NCBI RefSeq assembly: GCF_003205295.1
Contig: NZ_QJRP01000010.1
Location: 62,001-126,000, forward strand
Source of the DNA: Pseudomonas mosselii
GTDB lineage: Bacteria > Pseudomonadota > Gammaproteobacteria > Pseudomonadales > Pseudomonadaceae
DNA: 64,000 nucleotides
Reading direction: 5' to 3'
Part shown: one piece after another, positions 40,941-49,859 of the stretch
How positions within the stretch are numbered: position 1 is the first letter of the stretch
Layout of the letters: the number at the start of each line of letters is the position of its first letter
Notes under the pieces: generated by a model
Databases searched by the model: none
What the model saw: the letters and a program-made list of their open reading frames with translations, nothing else
Told to the model about the DNA's origin: nothing
Translations under genes and position numbers: made by a program

Positions 40941-43304
40941 ATGTCGTTTTTCTCCTCCCGCTTCCCCGGCACCCTGCGGCGCCTGGCCCTGGCCTGCGCC
41001 CTCGGCGGCAGCGGCTTCGCCCTGGCTGATAGCCAGCCGCTGAACCTCGACCTGCCGGGTCAGTCGCTGGAGGCCACGGTGCATGCCCTGGCCCATGCAT
41101 CGGGGGTGGCGATCGCCGCCGACAGCCGTGTACTGGCCGGGCGTAGCGCGCCTGCCTTGCAGGGCCGCTACACAGTGCTGCAGGCCCTGCGCCAGCTGCT
41201 GGTCGGTAGCGACCTGGTGGCGGTGGAAGAAAACGGCGTGATCATCCTGCGCGGCCCGAGCGACCAGGGTGCCCTGACCCTGGGGGCGACCACGGTCAAT
41301 GCCTCGGGTTTCAACAGCGACCTGCCGGAAAGCTACAGCGGTGGTCAGGTGGCCCGTGGCGCGCGCATCGGCATGCTGGGCAACCGCGACCTGATGGACA
41401 CCCCCTTCAGCGTCACCGCCTACACCGCCAAGACCATCGAGAACCAGCAGAGCGGCACGGTCGGCGCGGTGTTGCGCAATGATCCGTCGATCCGCTTCAG
41501 CACCGGTGAAGGGCATGCCTACGAAAACTTCATGATCCGTGGCTATGCGCTGGACTCCACCGAGCTGGCGCTGGGTGGCCTCTACGGCTTGGCGCCCGAC
41601 GGCCATGTGCCGACCGAATTCCTCGAGCGTGTCGAGGTGCTCAAGGGGCCGGGTGCGCTGCTCAATGGCATGGCGCCCAACGGTGGCGTGGGCGGGGTGG
41701 TCAACCTGGTGCCCAAACGCGCCGGCGATGCGCCGCTGACCCGCCTGACCACCAGCTACGTGTCCGATGGTTATGTCGCCGAGCACATCGATGTCGGCCG
41801 ACGTTTTGCCGATGGCCGCTTCGGCATTCGTTTCAATGGCGTCTACGGCAGCGGCGACACGGGTGTCGACGAACAGTCCAAGGACCGTACCCTGGCGGCG
41901 CTGGCCCTGGATTACCGTGGCGACGACTTCAAGCTTGAACTGGATGCCTACGAAAACCACGAGAGGCTCGAAAACGGCAGCCCGATGATGGCCGGCTTCA
42001 GCGGCCTCAAGCACGTGACCCGCGCACCTAAGCCAGACACCAACATCCTCGAAGGTATCCACGCCCGGCAGATCAGCAAGGCCGTGGTAGTGCGTGGCGA
42101 GTACCAGCTCGATGACAGCTGGACCGCCTACGCCAGCGTCGGTGGCGCGCGAACCCGCTACGATGGTTTCCTCAACGGTACGCGTGTGGTGGTGAACAAG
42201 GCCGACGGCACGGCCACGGGCGAAACCTACAACCAGGCCGGCTACACCCACAGCCTGTCCACCGAGGCTGGTCTGCGCGGCAACTTCATGACCGGCCCGG
42301 TCAGCCACCAGATGGTGCTCAGCACTACCTTGCTGCACCAGGATATCGGCCGTGCGCCAACCGTCACCGGAGCCAAGTACCCCACCAACATCTACCACCC
42401 GGGCAAGGCGATCATCGCCGGCGACCACGGCAGCAGCACCAAGACCGGTGACAACACCCTGTCGAGCTTTGCCGTGGCCGATACCCTGGGCTTCCTGGAC
42501 GAGCGTGTGCTGCTCACCCTGGGGGTTCGCTCCCAGCGCGTGCGGCAGAAGATGAGCAATCCTTCGTACGACGAGCGCAAGCTGACTCCGGCCGTGGGCA
42601 TCGTGCTCAAGCCCTGGGAAGCGCCGGTGTCGTTGTATGCCAACTACATCGAGGGCCTGACCCAGGGCGGCATGGTCACTGACCAGAAGGCCGCCAACTA
42701 CGGCGAGCAGTTCGCGCCCTATGTCGCCAAGCAGATGGAGGCCGGGGTGAAGTGGGACCTGGGCGACTTCACCCACACGCTGGCGGTGTTCCAGATCGAC
42801 AAGCCCAGCATGATCTACGACAAGCCCAGCAATCGCTACAACGATGACGGCGAGCAGCGTAACCGTGGCGTGGAGTGGACGATGTTCGGCGAAGTCGTCC
42901 CCAGCGTGCGCCTGCTCGGTGGCGTGACCTACACCCGTGCGGTGCTGAGCAAGACCGCCAATGGCGCCATGGACGGCAACACCGCCCGCGGCGTGCCGGC
43001 CTGGTCGGCCAATCTTGGTGCCGAGTGGGACCTGCCCGGGGTCGAGGGCCTGACCTTGACCGCCCTGGGTATCCACAGCAGTTCCCAGTACCTCGATTCC
43101 GCCAACCAGCTGAAGATCCCGCAGTGGACCCGCTACGACCTCGGCGCGCGCTACGCGACCAAGGTGCTGAGCAAGGAGGTGACCCTGCGCGCCAGCCTGG
43201 AGAACGTCGAGAACCGCGCCTATTGGGCCGGCGTGTTCAACGATGGCTATGCCACCGTCAGTGAACCCCGCACGCTCAAGCTTTCCGCCAGTGTCGACTT
43301 CTGA
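40941..43304 (+). CDS. TonB-dependent siderophore receptor with signalling domain (FhuE/FpvA-like)
   Basis: A 787-residue outer-membrane transporter. Signal peptide to GFALA, STN domain (LNLDLPGQSLEATVHALAHASGVAIAAD), TonB-box-like LTLGATTV, plug with DTPFSVTAYTAKTIENQQ and VEVLKGPGALLNGMAPNGGVGGVVNLV (typical of ferri-siderophore transducers), and barrel ending in LKLSASVDF. The STN domain contacts the FecR-type protein upstream. The next gene, a Fes-like esterase, begins 7 bases after the stop, which points to a siderophore with hydrolysable ester bonds. Confidence 0.9.
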   Translation: MSFFSSRFPGTLRRLALACALGGSGFALADSQPLNLDLPGQSLEATVHALAHASGVAIAADSRVLAGRSAPALQGRYTVLQALRQLLVGSDLVAVEENGVIILRGPSDQGALTLGATTVNASGFNSDLPESYSGGQVARGARIGMLGNRDLMDTPFSVTAYTAKTIENQQSGTVGAVLRNDPSIRFSTGEGHAYENFMIRGYALDSTELALGGLYGLAPDGHVPTEFLERVEVLKGPGALLNGMAPNGGVGGVVNLVPKRAGDAPLTRLTTSYVSDGYVAEHIDVGRRFADGRFGIRFNGVYGSGDTGVDEQSKDRTLAALALDYRGDDFKLELDAYENHERLENGSPMMAGFSGLKHVTRAPKPDTNILEGIHARQISKAVVVRGEYQLDDSWTAYASVGGARTRYDGFLNGTRVVVNKADGTATGETYNQAGYTHSLSTEAGLRGNFMTGPVSHQMVLSTTLLHQDIGRAPTVTGAKYPTNIYHPGKAIIAGDHGSSTKTGDNTLSSFAVADTLGFLDERVLLTLGVRSQRVRQKMSNPSYDERKLTPAVGIVLKPWEAPVSLYANYIEGLTQGGMVTDQKAANYGEQFAPYVAKQMEAGVKWDLGDFTHTLAVFQIDKPSMIYDKPSNRYNDDGEQRNRGVEWTMFGEVVPSVRLLGGVTYTRAVLSKTANGAMDGNTARGVPAWSANLGAEWDLPGVEGLTLTALGIHSSSQYLDSANQLKIPQWTRYDLGARYATKVLSKEVTLRASLENVENRAYWAGVFNDGYATVSEPRTLKLSASVDF

Positions 43305-43311
43305 GGTGGGC

Positions 43312-44907
43312 ATGCAGCAATTCAAGCGCTTGAGTGGTGCATGGCTGCTGACTGCAGTCTGCTCGAATGCGGCCCTGGCGGCCGCGCACGCCGATCTCGA
43401 GGTTGGAAAACCGGTCGCCGGCCAGGTCGACACAGCGCATCCGCCACTCTGGCAGTTGGCTCTCAAGGCGGGGGACCTGGTGCGTGGTCGGGTCGATGGT
43501 GATGTCAGCCTGCGCCTGCTGGATACCGAGGGGCGGCCGTTGCGCCTGCTGATCGACGGCCTGGATCAACCCCGCGAGTTCCTGTTCGTCGCGCCGCAGG
43601 ATGGCCGCTACGGTGTGCGCGCCGAACCCTTGGCGATCCGCCCGGCGGAACGCTTCAGCCTGAGCCTGGAGCAGGTGCAGCCGGCCAGCGAGCAACGTCG
43701 AACTGCTGCGCCCCTGCTCAGCCCGACAATGCGTGCTCTGCAGCAGCAACTGGCGTCTGGTGGAGGCACCGATGCGTTCTGGAAGGCACGTGCGGGCGAA
43801 GGGACGCCGCTGGTCGAAGTAATTCCAGGGCAGCCGGACAAGCGGCTGGTCACTTTCCTCTGGCGTGGCGCACGGGACAATGTGCGGATGTTCGGTGCGC
43901 CTTCTGGCAATCACGAACCTCTGTCCCGGCTGGGTGCGAGCGATGTCTGGTTCCACAGCTTCGAGGTGCCAGCGGCCACCCGCCTGAGTTACCAGATGGC
44001 GCCGGATGTGCCGGTATCCGACGACCGTCGGGTGATCCTCGCCAGCACCCGGCGCGACCCGCTCAACCCCAACACCTTTGCCGACGCCAGCGGCGATGCC
44101 TGGTTATCGCGCTCACGCCTGGAGCTTGCGGATGCGGCGCCCCAGCCGTGGGTGGCCGAGCGTGCCGGGGTGGCCCGTGGCAGCCTGGAGCGCAAGCGCC
44201 TGGCCAGCGAGGTGCTGGGCAACGAGCGCGATATCTACCTCTACCGCCCGGCGGGCTGGCGCCCGGGCAAGGCTGACCAGGCCTTGCTGGTGCTGTTCGA
44301 TGCCCATGCCTACACCCGCCAGGTGCCGACCCCGACGATACTCGACAACCTGATGGCCGACGGCCTGATCCCACCCACCGTGGCGCTGATCATCGCCAAC
44401 CCCAGCAGTGAAAGCCGTGAGCGGGAGTTGCCGCCCAACCCACTGTTCGCCCGGTTCATGGCCGAAGAGCTGATGCCCTGGGCCAGCCGCCAGGGACTGG
44501 CGGCGCCGGCTTCGCGCACCGTGGTCGCCGGGTCCAGTTATGGCGGCCTGGCGTCGGCCTACATGGGCCTCACGCACCCGGAATTGTTCGGCAATGTGCT
44601 GAGCATGTCCGGTTCCTACTGGTGGCCGATGGCCGGTGACGAGCCTGGCTGGTTGACCCGCGAGTACATCAAGGCGCCGCGCCAGCCGCTGCGGTTCTAC
44701 CTGCAGGCGGGGCTGTTCGAAGGCCCGAGGATCCTCGATACCAACCGTCATCTGCGCGACGTGCTGCTGGCCAAGGGGTACCGGGTGGAACAGGTGGAGT
44801 TTCCTGCCGGCCATGACTACCTGCAGTGGCGCGGGAGCCTGCCCTGTGGGTTGATCAGCTTGCTTGGGCAGGGGACGCAGGCTGTGGCGCGGGCTTGTGT
44901 GCCGTAA
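43312..44907 (+). CDS. Exported Fes/PfeE-like siderophore esterase
   Basis: A 531-residue alpha/beta hydrolase of the enterochelin esterase family. Signal peptide MQQFKRLSGAWLLTAVCSNAALA indicates a periplasmic place, as in IroE and PfeE. An N-terminal non-catalytic region (to about 270) precedes the esterase domain with the nucleophile in GSSYGG and the His motif AGHDYLQWR. GAGGTGGG precedes the ATG. In the sigma/anti-sigma/receptor operon it would open an ester siderophore to free iron, most likely a catecholate trilactone. Confidence 0.88.
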   Translation: MQQFKRLSGAWLLTAVCSNAALAAAHADLEVGKPVAGQVDTAHPPLWQLALKAGDLVRGRVDGDVSLRLLDTEGRPLRLLIDGLDQPREFLFVAPQDGRYGVRAEPLAIRPAERFSLSLEQVQPASEQRRTAAPLLSPTMRALQQQLASGGGTDAFWKARAGEGTPLVEVIPGQPDKRLVTFLWRGARDNVRMFGAPSGNHEPLSRLGASDVWFHSFEVPAATRLSYQMAPDVPVSDDRRVILASTRRDPLNPNTFADASGDAWLSRSRLELADAAPQPWVAERAGVARGSLERKRLASEVLGNERDIYLYRPAGWRPGKADQALLVLFDAHAYTRQVPTPTILDNLMADGLIPPTVALIIANPSSESRERELPPNPLFARFMAEELMPWASRQGLAAPASRTVVAGSSYGGLASAYMGLTHPELFGNVLSMSGSYWWPMAGDEPGWLTREYIKAPRQPLRFYLQAGLFEGPRILDTNRHLRDVLLAKGYRVEQVEFPAGHDYLQWRGSLPCGLISLLGQGTQAVARACVP

Positions 44908-45259
44908 GCGTTCGGCGATAGATCCTCTGCGCCTATGAGATCGAGCGCCGCCCGCGCGGCGCATCGCGACGCAAGGCCGCTCCTACATTTGTTGCAACGT
45001 GCCGAACCTGTCAGGCCATGGTTGCCCGCCTTGGTGCCTGTCTTGAGACAGGTGAAGCGCCAGTAGTGCTCACGCTGAAACCGCGTCGTACCCACAAGGC
45101 GGACCCGGTAATAGCACAGGATTGACTGGCCCGAAACAGATGTAGGAGCGGCCTTGCGTCGCGATGCGCCGCGCGGGCGGCGCTCGGTCTTATAGGCGCT
45201 GCAAGGCTATCGTCTGGCACCTGGTCGCCTACATGAGGTCAAAAGTTCCTACCCAGGGG
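44908..45259. repeat. REPIN-like element: 46-bp perfect inverted repeats about 150 bp apart
   Basis: The arms at 44942-44987 and 45141-45186 are exact complements over 46 bases and contain the GGAGCGGCCTTGCGTCGCG REP core. Shorter matches continue outward (CGATAG...GCGCCTAT against ATAGGCGC...CTATCG), so the full structure covers about 44925-45212. The middle 150 bases show no gene. The 352-base gap holds nothing else. Confidence 0.85.
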
Positions 45260-45460
45260 TCATTGTTCCCATTTGCGCAGGGTGGCCACCTGCACGTCGA
45301 TCATCTTGGCAAAGCGTACCAAGGATAGCCCGGTCGCCTTGCGGATGTTCCTGAACTGAAGGGCGTCGATTTCGAACTGGCGGGAGGGGAGGCGTTTGCC
45401 ATGGATGATCTCATCCATCTGTTCAACGCTTTCCATAAGCTCTTCGAAGTGGTGGCTCAT
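45260..45460 (-). CDS. Truncated HigA/NadS-like HTH antitoxin (67 residues)
   Basis: An antitoxin-type Xre protein: HFEELMESVEQMDEIIHGKR at the start, then the HTH (IRKATGLSLVRFAKMIDVQVATLRKWEQ). Relatives continue after WEQ with GRRxPxGPA and about 15 more residues; here a TGA follows WEQ directly and the downstream text shows no such continuation. No toxin gene is adjacent on either side. It is either a degraded orphan or a short regulator. Confidence 0.65.
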   Translation of the reverse strand: MSHHFEELMESVEQMDEIIHGKRLPSRQFEIDALQFRNIRKATGLSLVRFAKMIDVQVATLRKWEQ

Positions 45461-45568
45461 ATGGCTACCGTGCTCCTTTTCTGAGATTGATGGTGATCCT
45501 CGAAGCGTACTGATCATTACGAGCGCGGTTATGTCATTCCCTTCAGTTAGTGATGTAGTCCCTCTCCC

Positions 45569-47269
45569 TCAATCCGCCTCTCCCTCTCGCCGAGCCCTGT
45601 TGCGCCAAACCCGATACGCCCGAATCCCCGCCCGTACCGAGCCGAACAGCAGCTTCTCTTCCATTTCCCGCGCCATCCCGGAACGCACCAGCATGCGCAG
45701 GAAGGTGCCGCGGGCGCGGGCGATGGCGAAGTGGATGCCCTGGGCGGCGAGGGTGTCGCGTACCTCGCGCAGGGCCGCCACGCCGCTGACGTCGATACTG
45801 GTCACAGCTTCGGCGTCGAACAGCACCACCTGCGGCTTTTCCACGCCCTGCACGGCTTCGAGCAGGCGCATCTTGAAGTAGTCGGCATTGAAGAACAGGA
45901 TCGCATCGTCGAAGCGGTACACCACCAGGCCCGGTACGGTGCGGGCGTCCTTGTGCTGGCGCACGTCCACCTGGCCCTCGATGCCCGGCACCCAGCCCAG
46001 CACGGCGTCGGTGGGCTGGTAGATGCTGTAGAGCAGGCGCAGGATGGCCAGGGTCACGGCGAACACGATGCCCGGCAACACGCCCAGGCCGAGCACGCCG
46101 ACCGTGGTCAGCAGGCACAGCCAGAACTCGAAGCGGCTGAGCTTGCGGATGGTCTTGAGCGACTTCACGTCGATCAGCCCCCAGCCGGCCATCAGCAGCA
46201 CTGCGCCCAGCGCAGCCTGGGGAATCCAGGCCATGGGCGCGGTGAAGAACAGCAGGATCAGGGCGATCACCAGCGCGGCGATGATGCCCACCAGCTGGCT
46301 CTTGCCACCGACCATGTCGTTGACCGCGGTGCGCGAATCGGCGCCGCTGATGGCGAAGCCCTGGGATATGCCGGCGGCCAGGTTGCTCACGCCCAGGGCG
46401 AGGAACTCGTGGTTGGCGTTGATCGCGTAGCCGTGGCGGGCGGCAAAGCTGCGGGCAGTGAGCATGGCGCTGCAGAAACTGATGGTGGCGATACCCAGGG
46501 CGTCGCGCAGCAGGCTCTTGGTTTCCGCCAGGCTGCTCTGCGGCCAGGCCAGTTCCGGGATGCCCGCCGGCACCGGGCCTAGGATCGCTACCCCATAACG
46601 GTCAAGGCCGAACAGCCCGGCCAGGGCGGTGAACACTACCACGGTCACCAGTGCCGCCGGCAGTCGCGGGTAGCGTCGCGGCAGCCAGATCAGCAGGCCC
46701 AGCCCGGCCAGGCCGATGGCCAGGGTCAACCAGTGGATCTCGCCCAGGCGCTGGAGGAAGTTGATCAGGCTGAGGATGAACCCATCGCCTTCGATCTTGA
46801 AACCCACCACCTTCGACAACTGCCCGGCGAGCAGGCTCAGGCCGATGCCGTTGAGGTAGCCGATGAGGATCGGCCGCGAGAAGAAGCTGGCGATGAAACC
46901 GGCCCGCGCCACCCCGGCGGCGATCAGCATCACGCCCACCAGCACGGTGACGATCACCGACAGCTCGGCGATGCGGTGCGCATCGCCCATGGCCAGCGGT
47001 GCCACGGCCCCGCCGATCATGGCGCAGGTGGCGGCATCCGGGCCGACCATCAGTTGCCGTGAACTGCCGATCAGGGCATAGACCATCATCGGCAGCACGC
47101 AGGCGTACAAGCCGTACTGCGGTGGCAGGCCGACGATCTGCGCATAGGCGATGGCAATGGGTATCTGAATGGCGGCCACCGACAGGCCGGCCTGCAGGTC
47201 AGCGTGGAACCACTCGCGGCGGTAGTGCAACAGGTTGGCCAGGCCCGGTAGCCAGCGGGAGAGAAACAT
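45569..47269 (-). CDS. SulP-family anion permease with STAS domain
   Basis: A 566-residue transporter of the SLC26/SulP family (sulfate, bicarbonate or dicarboxylate). About 12-14 membrane segments begin with GLSVAAIQIPIAIAYAQIVGLPPQYGLYA, the SulP signature, and NDMVGGKSQLVGIIAA lies mid-protein. The cytoplasmic STAS domain occupies the last 120 residues (DAEAVTSIDVSGVAALREVRDTL). The ATG at 47269 has AGGA 7 bases upstream; an upstream TTG is less likely. Substrate cannot be fixed. Confidence 0.92.
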   Translation of the reverse strand: MFLSRWLPGLANLLHYRREWFHADLQAGLSVAAIQIPIAIAYAQIVGLPPQYGLYACVLPMMVYALIGSSRQLMVGPDAATCAMIGGAVAPLAMGDAHRIAELSVIVTVLVGVMLIAAGVARAGFIASFFSRPILIGYLNGIGLSLLAGQLSKVVGFKIEGDGFILSLINFLQRLGEIHWLTLAIGLAGLGLLIWLPRRYPRLPAALVTVVVFTALAGLFGLDRYGVAILGPVPAGIPELAWPQSSLAETKSLLRDALGIATISFCSAMLTARSFAARHGYAINANHEFLALGVSNLAAGISQGFAISGADSRTAVNDMVGGKSQLVGIIAALVIALILLFFTAPMAWIPQAALGAVLLMAGWGLIDVKSLKTIRKLSRFEFWLCLLTTVGVLGLGVLPGIVFAVTLAILRLLYSIYQPTDAVLGWVPGIEGQVDVRQHKDARTVPGLVVYRFDDAILFFNADYFKMRLLEAVQGVEKPQVVLFDAEAVTSIDVSGVAALREVRDTLAAQGIHFAIARARGTFLRMLVRSGMAREMEEKLLFGSVRAGIRAYRVWRNRARREGEAD

Positions 47270-47392
47270 GCGCAATCCTTTGGAAATGTTTCAGAAAGCT
47301 TAGCGGTTATGCGCCGCGAATCACTGGGCATTCAAGCCAATCGGCGCGGCGCTGGCCATGGGCCAGATCAAGAAAGGAACGCTGGAAACGAA

Positions 47393-47414
47393 AAAAGGAG
47401 CCGAGGCTCCTTTT
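47393..47414 (-). terminator. Terminator of the tRNA-Gly gene
   Basis: On the minus strand a perfect AAAAGGAGCC/GGCTCCTTTT hairpin with a 2-base loop is followed by a run of T, 44 bases after the tRNA 3' end. Confidence 0.85.
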
Positions 47415-47457
47415 GACAGCGACGACGTTACCGGAACGTCGTGCGGGGAATGCGAGT

Positions 47458-47531
47458 TGGAGCGGGTAGAGGGAATCGAACCCTCCTCAATAGCTTGGGA
47501 AGCTATAGTTTTACCAATAAACTATACCCGC
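47458..47531 (-). tRNA. tRNA-Gly (anticodon CCC)
   Basis: The minus strand folds into a cloverleaf: acceptor GCGGGTA/TACCCGC, a D-arm with GTTT...GGTAAAAC, anticodon stem ATAGC/GCTAT with loop TTCCCAA (anticodon CCC), T-arm GAGGG TTCGATT CCCTC, discriminator T and encoded CCA. The length is 74 bases with CCA. It reads GGG codons. Confidence 0.95.
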
Positions 47532-47646
47532 TTCGAAGCACGACTTTTTACCAGAACCCTCCCCGAATGAGAAGCCCACGGCTGTAAAAAAGCCTGTCGG
47601 CGGCCCGTAGCCTGCGGGTATCGAGGGCTACAGGACGCCGATGCGC

Positions 47647-48531
47647 TCAGATGGCCAGTGCATGCTGCCCGGTTTCCTGTGTGAAGCGGGGGCGGGATTC
47701 GCGCAGCGCCGGCTTGAGGAAACCGAGCATCGCGCTGCGAGTATCCTCGCAAGCGGTCTTGTGCTCCATGTCCAGGAAGTGGCCGGCGCCCTGGATCACG
47801 CTGAACTGGCTACGCCCCACATGCCGGCTGAACTGGCGGGCATCCTCGACGGTGGTGTACTCGTCGCGGTCGCCGTTGATGAACAGCACCGGAATGTCGA
47901 TGTTGCGCGCAGCCTTCAGCGCCCGTTCCAGGTCGTGGTCGAGCACCTGGTTGATGTGGAAGTGCATCTGCGCGTATTCATGGCTGTCCAGGCTGCTGAC
48001 GTGGCGATAGTTGAAACGCTTGAACAGCGACGGCAGGTACTTGCCGATGGTGTCGTTGACCAGGTTGCCCACCTGGTAGCGGTCGCAGGCGGCCAGGTAC
48101 TGGCAACCGCGGTCCAGGTAGTCGCGCATCGGTTCGTTGATCACCGGCGAGAACGAACTGACGATGGCCTTCTTCACCAGCCGCGGCTGGTGCGCCAGCG
48201 CCAGCAGGGTGCAGGCACCGCCCCAGGAGAACGACAGGACATGGTCGGCACGGAAATGCTCGATCAGTTCGAGCAGGATGTGCGCCTCGGTCTCCTTGGT
48301 CAGCAGCCGTTCATGGCGGTTGTGCGGTTTGGACTTGCCGGCATACGGCTGGTCGTACAGCACCACGTTGAACTGCGGGTGCAGGTTGCGCACTGTCTGT
48401 GCAAAGGACGCCGTGGTCGCCAACGAGCCATTGATCAGGATGATCGTCTTTTCGGCGCCTTGCGCGCGATGGAACTCCGTGTAAACCCGGTACTGCCCTT
48501 GGATATCAAGTACAGCGATTTCTGGCCTCAT
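47647..48531 (-). CDS. phaG: PhaG, 3-hydroxyacyl-ACP:CoA transacylase/thioesterase
   Basis: A 294-residue alpha/beta hydrolase-fold enzyme that links fatty acid synthesis to medium-chain polyhydroxyalkanoate formation from sugars, by diverting (R)-3-hydroxyacyl groups from ACP. The sequence MRPEIAVLDIQGQYRVYTEF...IILINGSLATTASFAQTVRNLHPQFNVVL closely matches remembered P. putida PhaG; the nucleophile elbow is SFSWGGA. The start at MRPEIAV is that of the known protein. It is monocistronic, as in P. putida, with no pha synthase nearby. Confidence 0.95.
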   Translation of the reverse strand: MRPEIAVLDIQGQYRVYTEFHRAQGAEKTIILINGSLATTASFAQTVRNLHPQFNVVLYDQPYAGKSKPHNRHERLLTKETEAHILLELIEHFRADHVLSFSWGGACTLLALAHQPRLVKKAIVSSFSPVINEPMRDYLDRGCQYLAACDRYQVGNLVNDTIGKYLPSLFKRFNYRHVSSLDSHEYAQMHFHINQVLDHDLERALKAARNIDIPVLFINGDRDEYTTVEDARQFSRHVGRSQFSVIQGAGHFLDMEHKTACEDTRSAMLGFLKPALRESRPRFTQETGQHALAI

Positions 48532-48910
48532 GTCATCGACTCCTGGCGCAAAAAGGGTATTCGCGTCACCTTGTGGCGTGTGCGATCGGCAGGCGGGCTG
48601 GGCGCCGAATCGACCGGACAGGCCATCAGGGTGCACGTGCTTTATGACAGGTAGGCATTCGCCTGGAACTGAAACCGGTGGGCCCTTGTGTCGATCCTTG
48701 ACGCGTGTAGTCGACGGTATTGTTGTGCGGGCGATTACCGTGCCCCAGGGCATCGAGACCCCGGGTGGCCGGTAAAGGGCGTCTTGGACTGCGGTTGTGA
48801 CCGTTGAGTCACATGCAGACCGACGAGTTAGCAGTCAAGCAGCGCGGGCGGGATCGCGCAAGTGTCGTTGGAGCAATCTTTCGTGGGAAACCGCCGAATG
48901 GCGAGTCCGC
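48532..48910. other. 379-base gap upstream of phaG
   Basis: The gap separates phaG from rsuA, both on the minus strand. It should hold the phaG promoter, but no strong -35/-10 or -24/-12 pair was recognised. GTGACC-gttga-GTCAC at about 48797-48812 is a short palindrome near the rsuA end. No gene was seen. Confidence 0.4.
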
Positions 48911-49603
48911 TCAGACCGAGGCGATTTCCTCGGCGGTCAGCGCCCTGAACGCTCCCGGATGCAATATCGGGTCCAGTGTGATCGCCCCCATGCTTTCCCG
49001 ATGCAGCCCCACCACCTTGTTCTGGAAGTGTCCGAACATCCGTTTCACCTGGTGATAGCGGCCCTCGACGATGACCAGGCGCGCGCTGCGCGGTCCGAGG
49101 ATGTCCAGCTGCGCGGGCAGGGTGGTGAGGTCTTCGAAGGCGAAGTAGAACCCTTCGCGGAACCGTTCGATGTAATGTGCACCGATTTCGTCCTCGGTGT
49201 GCACCAGGTAGGTCTTGGGTTGCTTGGTCCGTGGTTGGGTCAGGCGCCGCGACCACTGGCCATCGTTGGTCAGGATCATCAGCCCGGTGGTGTTGTAGTC
49301 CAGGCGTCCTGCGATGTGCAGGTCATCGCGCAGCTCTGCCGGCAGCAGGTCTAGCACGGTACGGTGCTGCGGGTCCTGGGTGGCGCTGACGCAACCGGTG
49401 GGCTTGTGCAGCATCAGGTAGCGCGCCGGACGACCGGCCTGGAGCACCTGCTCATCGACCTCGACGCGGCTGAATTCACGCACCTCCAGCAACGGGTCGG
49501 CGGTCGGCAGGCCATCCACGCGCACGCGCCGCTGCGCCAGCAGCAAGCGTACTTGCTGGCGGTTGTAACAGGGCAGGTTGCCGAGGAATCGGTCGAGGCG
49601 CAT
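48911..49603 (-). CDS. rsuA: 16S rRNA pseudouridine-516 synthase
   Basis: A 230-residue RsuA-family enzyme, making pseudouridine at position 516 of 16S rRNA. The S4 domain (MRLDRFLGNLPCYNRQQVRLLLAQRRVRVDG) precedes the catalytic domain with LHKPTGCVSA and the catalytic Asp in GRLDYNTTGLMILTNDG, and the end has EGRYHQVKRMFG. The start at 49603 begins the S4 domain exactly. It follows the CWC gene at 34 bases and may be its operon partner. Confidence 0.94.
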   Translation of the reverse strand: MRLDRFLGNLPCYNRQQVRLLLAQRRVRVDGLPTADPLLEVREFSRVEVDEQVLQAGRPARYLMLHKPTGCVSATQDPQHRTVLDLLPAELRDDLHIAGRLDYNTTGLMILTNDGQWSRRLTQPRTKQPKTYLVHTEDEIGAHYIERFREGFYFAFEDLTTLPAQLDILGPRSARLVIVEGRYHQVKRMFGHFQNKVVGLHRESMGAITLDPILHPGAFRALTAEEIASV

Positions 49604-49637
49604 GGGGCGGGTCGCTTGCGGGAAATCGGCGCGCAGT

Positions 49638-49859
49638 CTAGCGGATCGTGCGTGCTGGTGCTGCCTTGAGCTGCTCGTCCACCTGTGCGCAGCGCGGGCA
49701 CAGGCAGGCCTTGTCACGCAGCTCGGCGGGCAATGCCTCGATCACCGTTGGGTCGATGGCCACTTCGAAGCACCAGCAGCCTTGCGTGGCGTTGCGCGGG
49801 TCGGCCAGGCCGCACCGGTTGAGGGCGCCGCAGGCGGGACAGTGTCGAGGATCAGGCAT
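49638..49859 (-). CDS. Cysteine-rich CWC-type small protein
   Basis: A 73-residue protein with the pattern CPACG...C...QGCWCFEV...CLCPRC, the mark of the cysteine-rich CWC family (a zinc-binding type of unknown role). The ATG overlaps the stop of the diguanylate cyclase gene by 8 bases, so the two are translationally coupled. The start is chosen for that overlap and because it precedes the first Cys pair. Function unknown. Confidence 0.82.
   Translation of the reverse strand: MPDPRHCPACGALNRCGLADPRNATQGCWCFEVAIDPTVIEALPAELRDKACLCPRCAQVDEQLKAAPARTIR

Noticed and set aside
40698..43466. A 922-codon open frame opposite the siderophore receptor.
   Set aside because: Antisense shadow of the receptor; its translation is low-complexity and matches no family.
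47458..47531. The tRNA-Gly gene as an integration site of a genomic island.
   Set aside because: No integrase gene or direct repeat of the tRNA 3' end was found on either side; the neighbours are a transporter and phaG.
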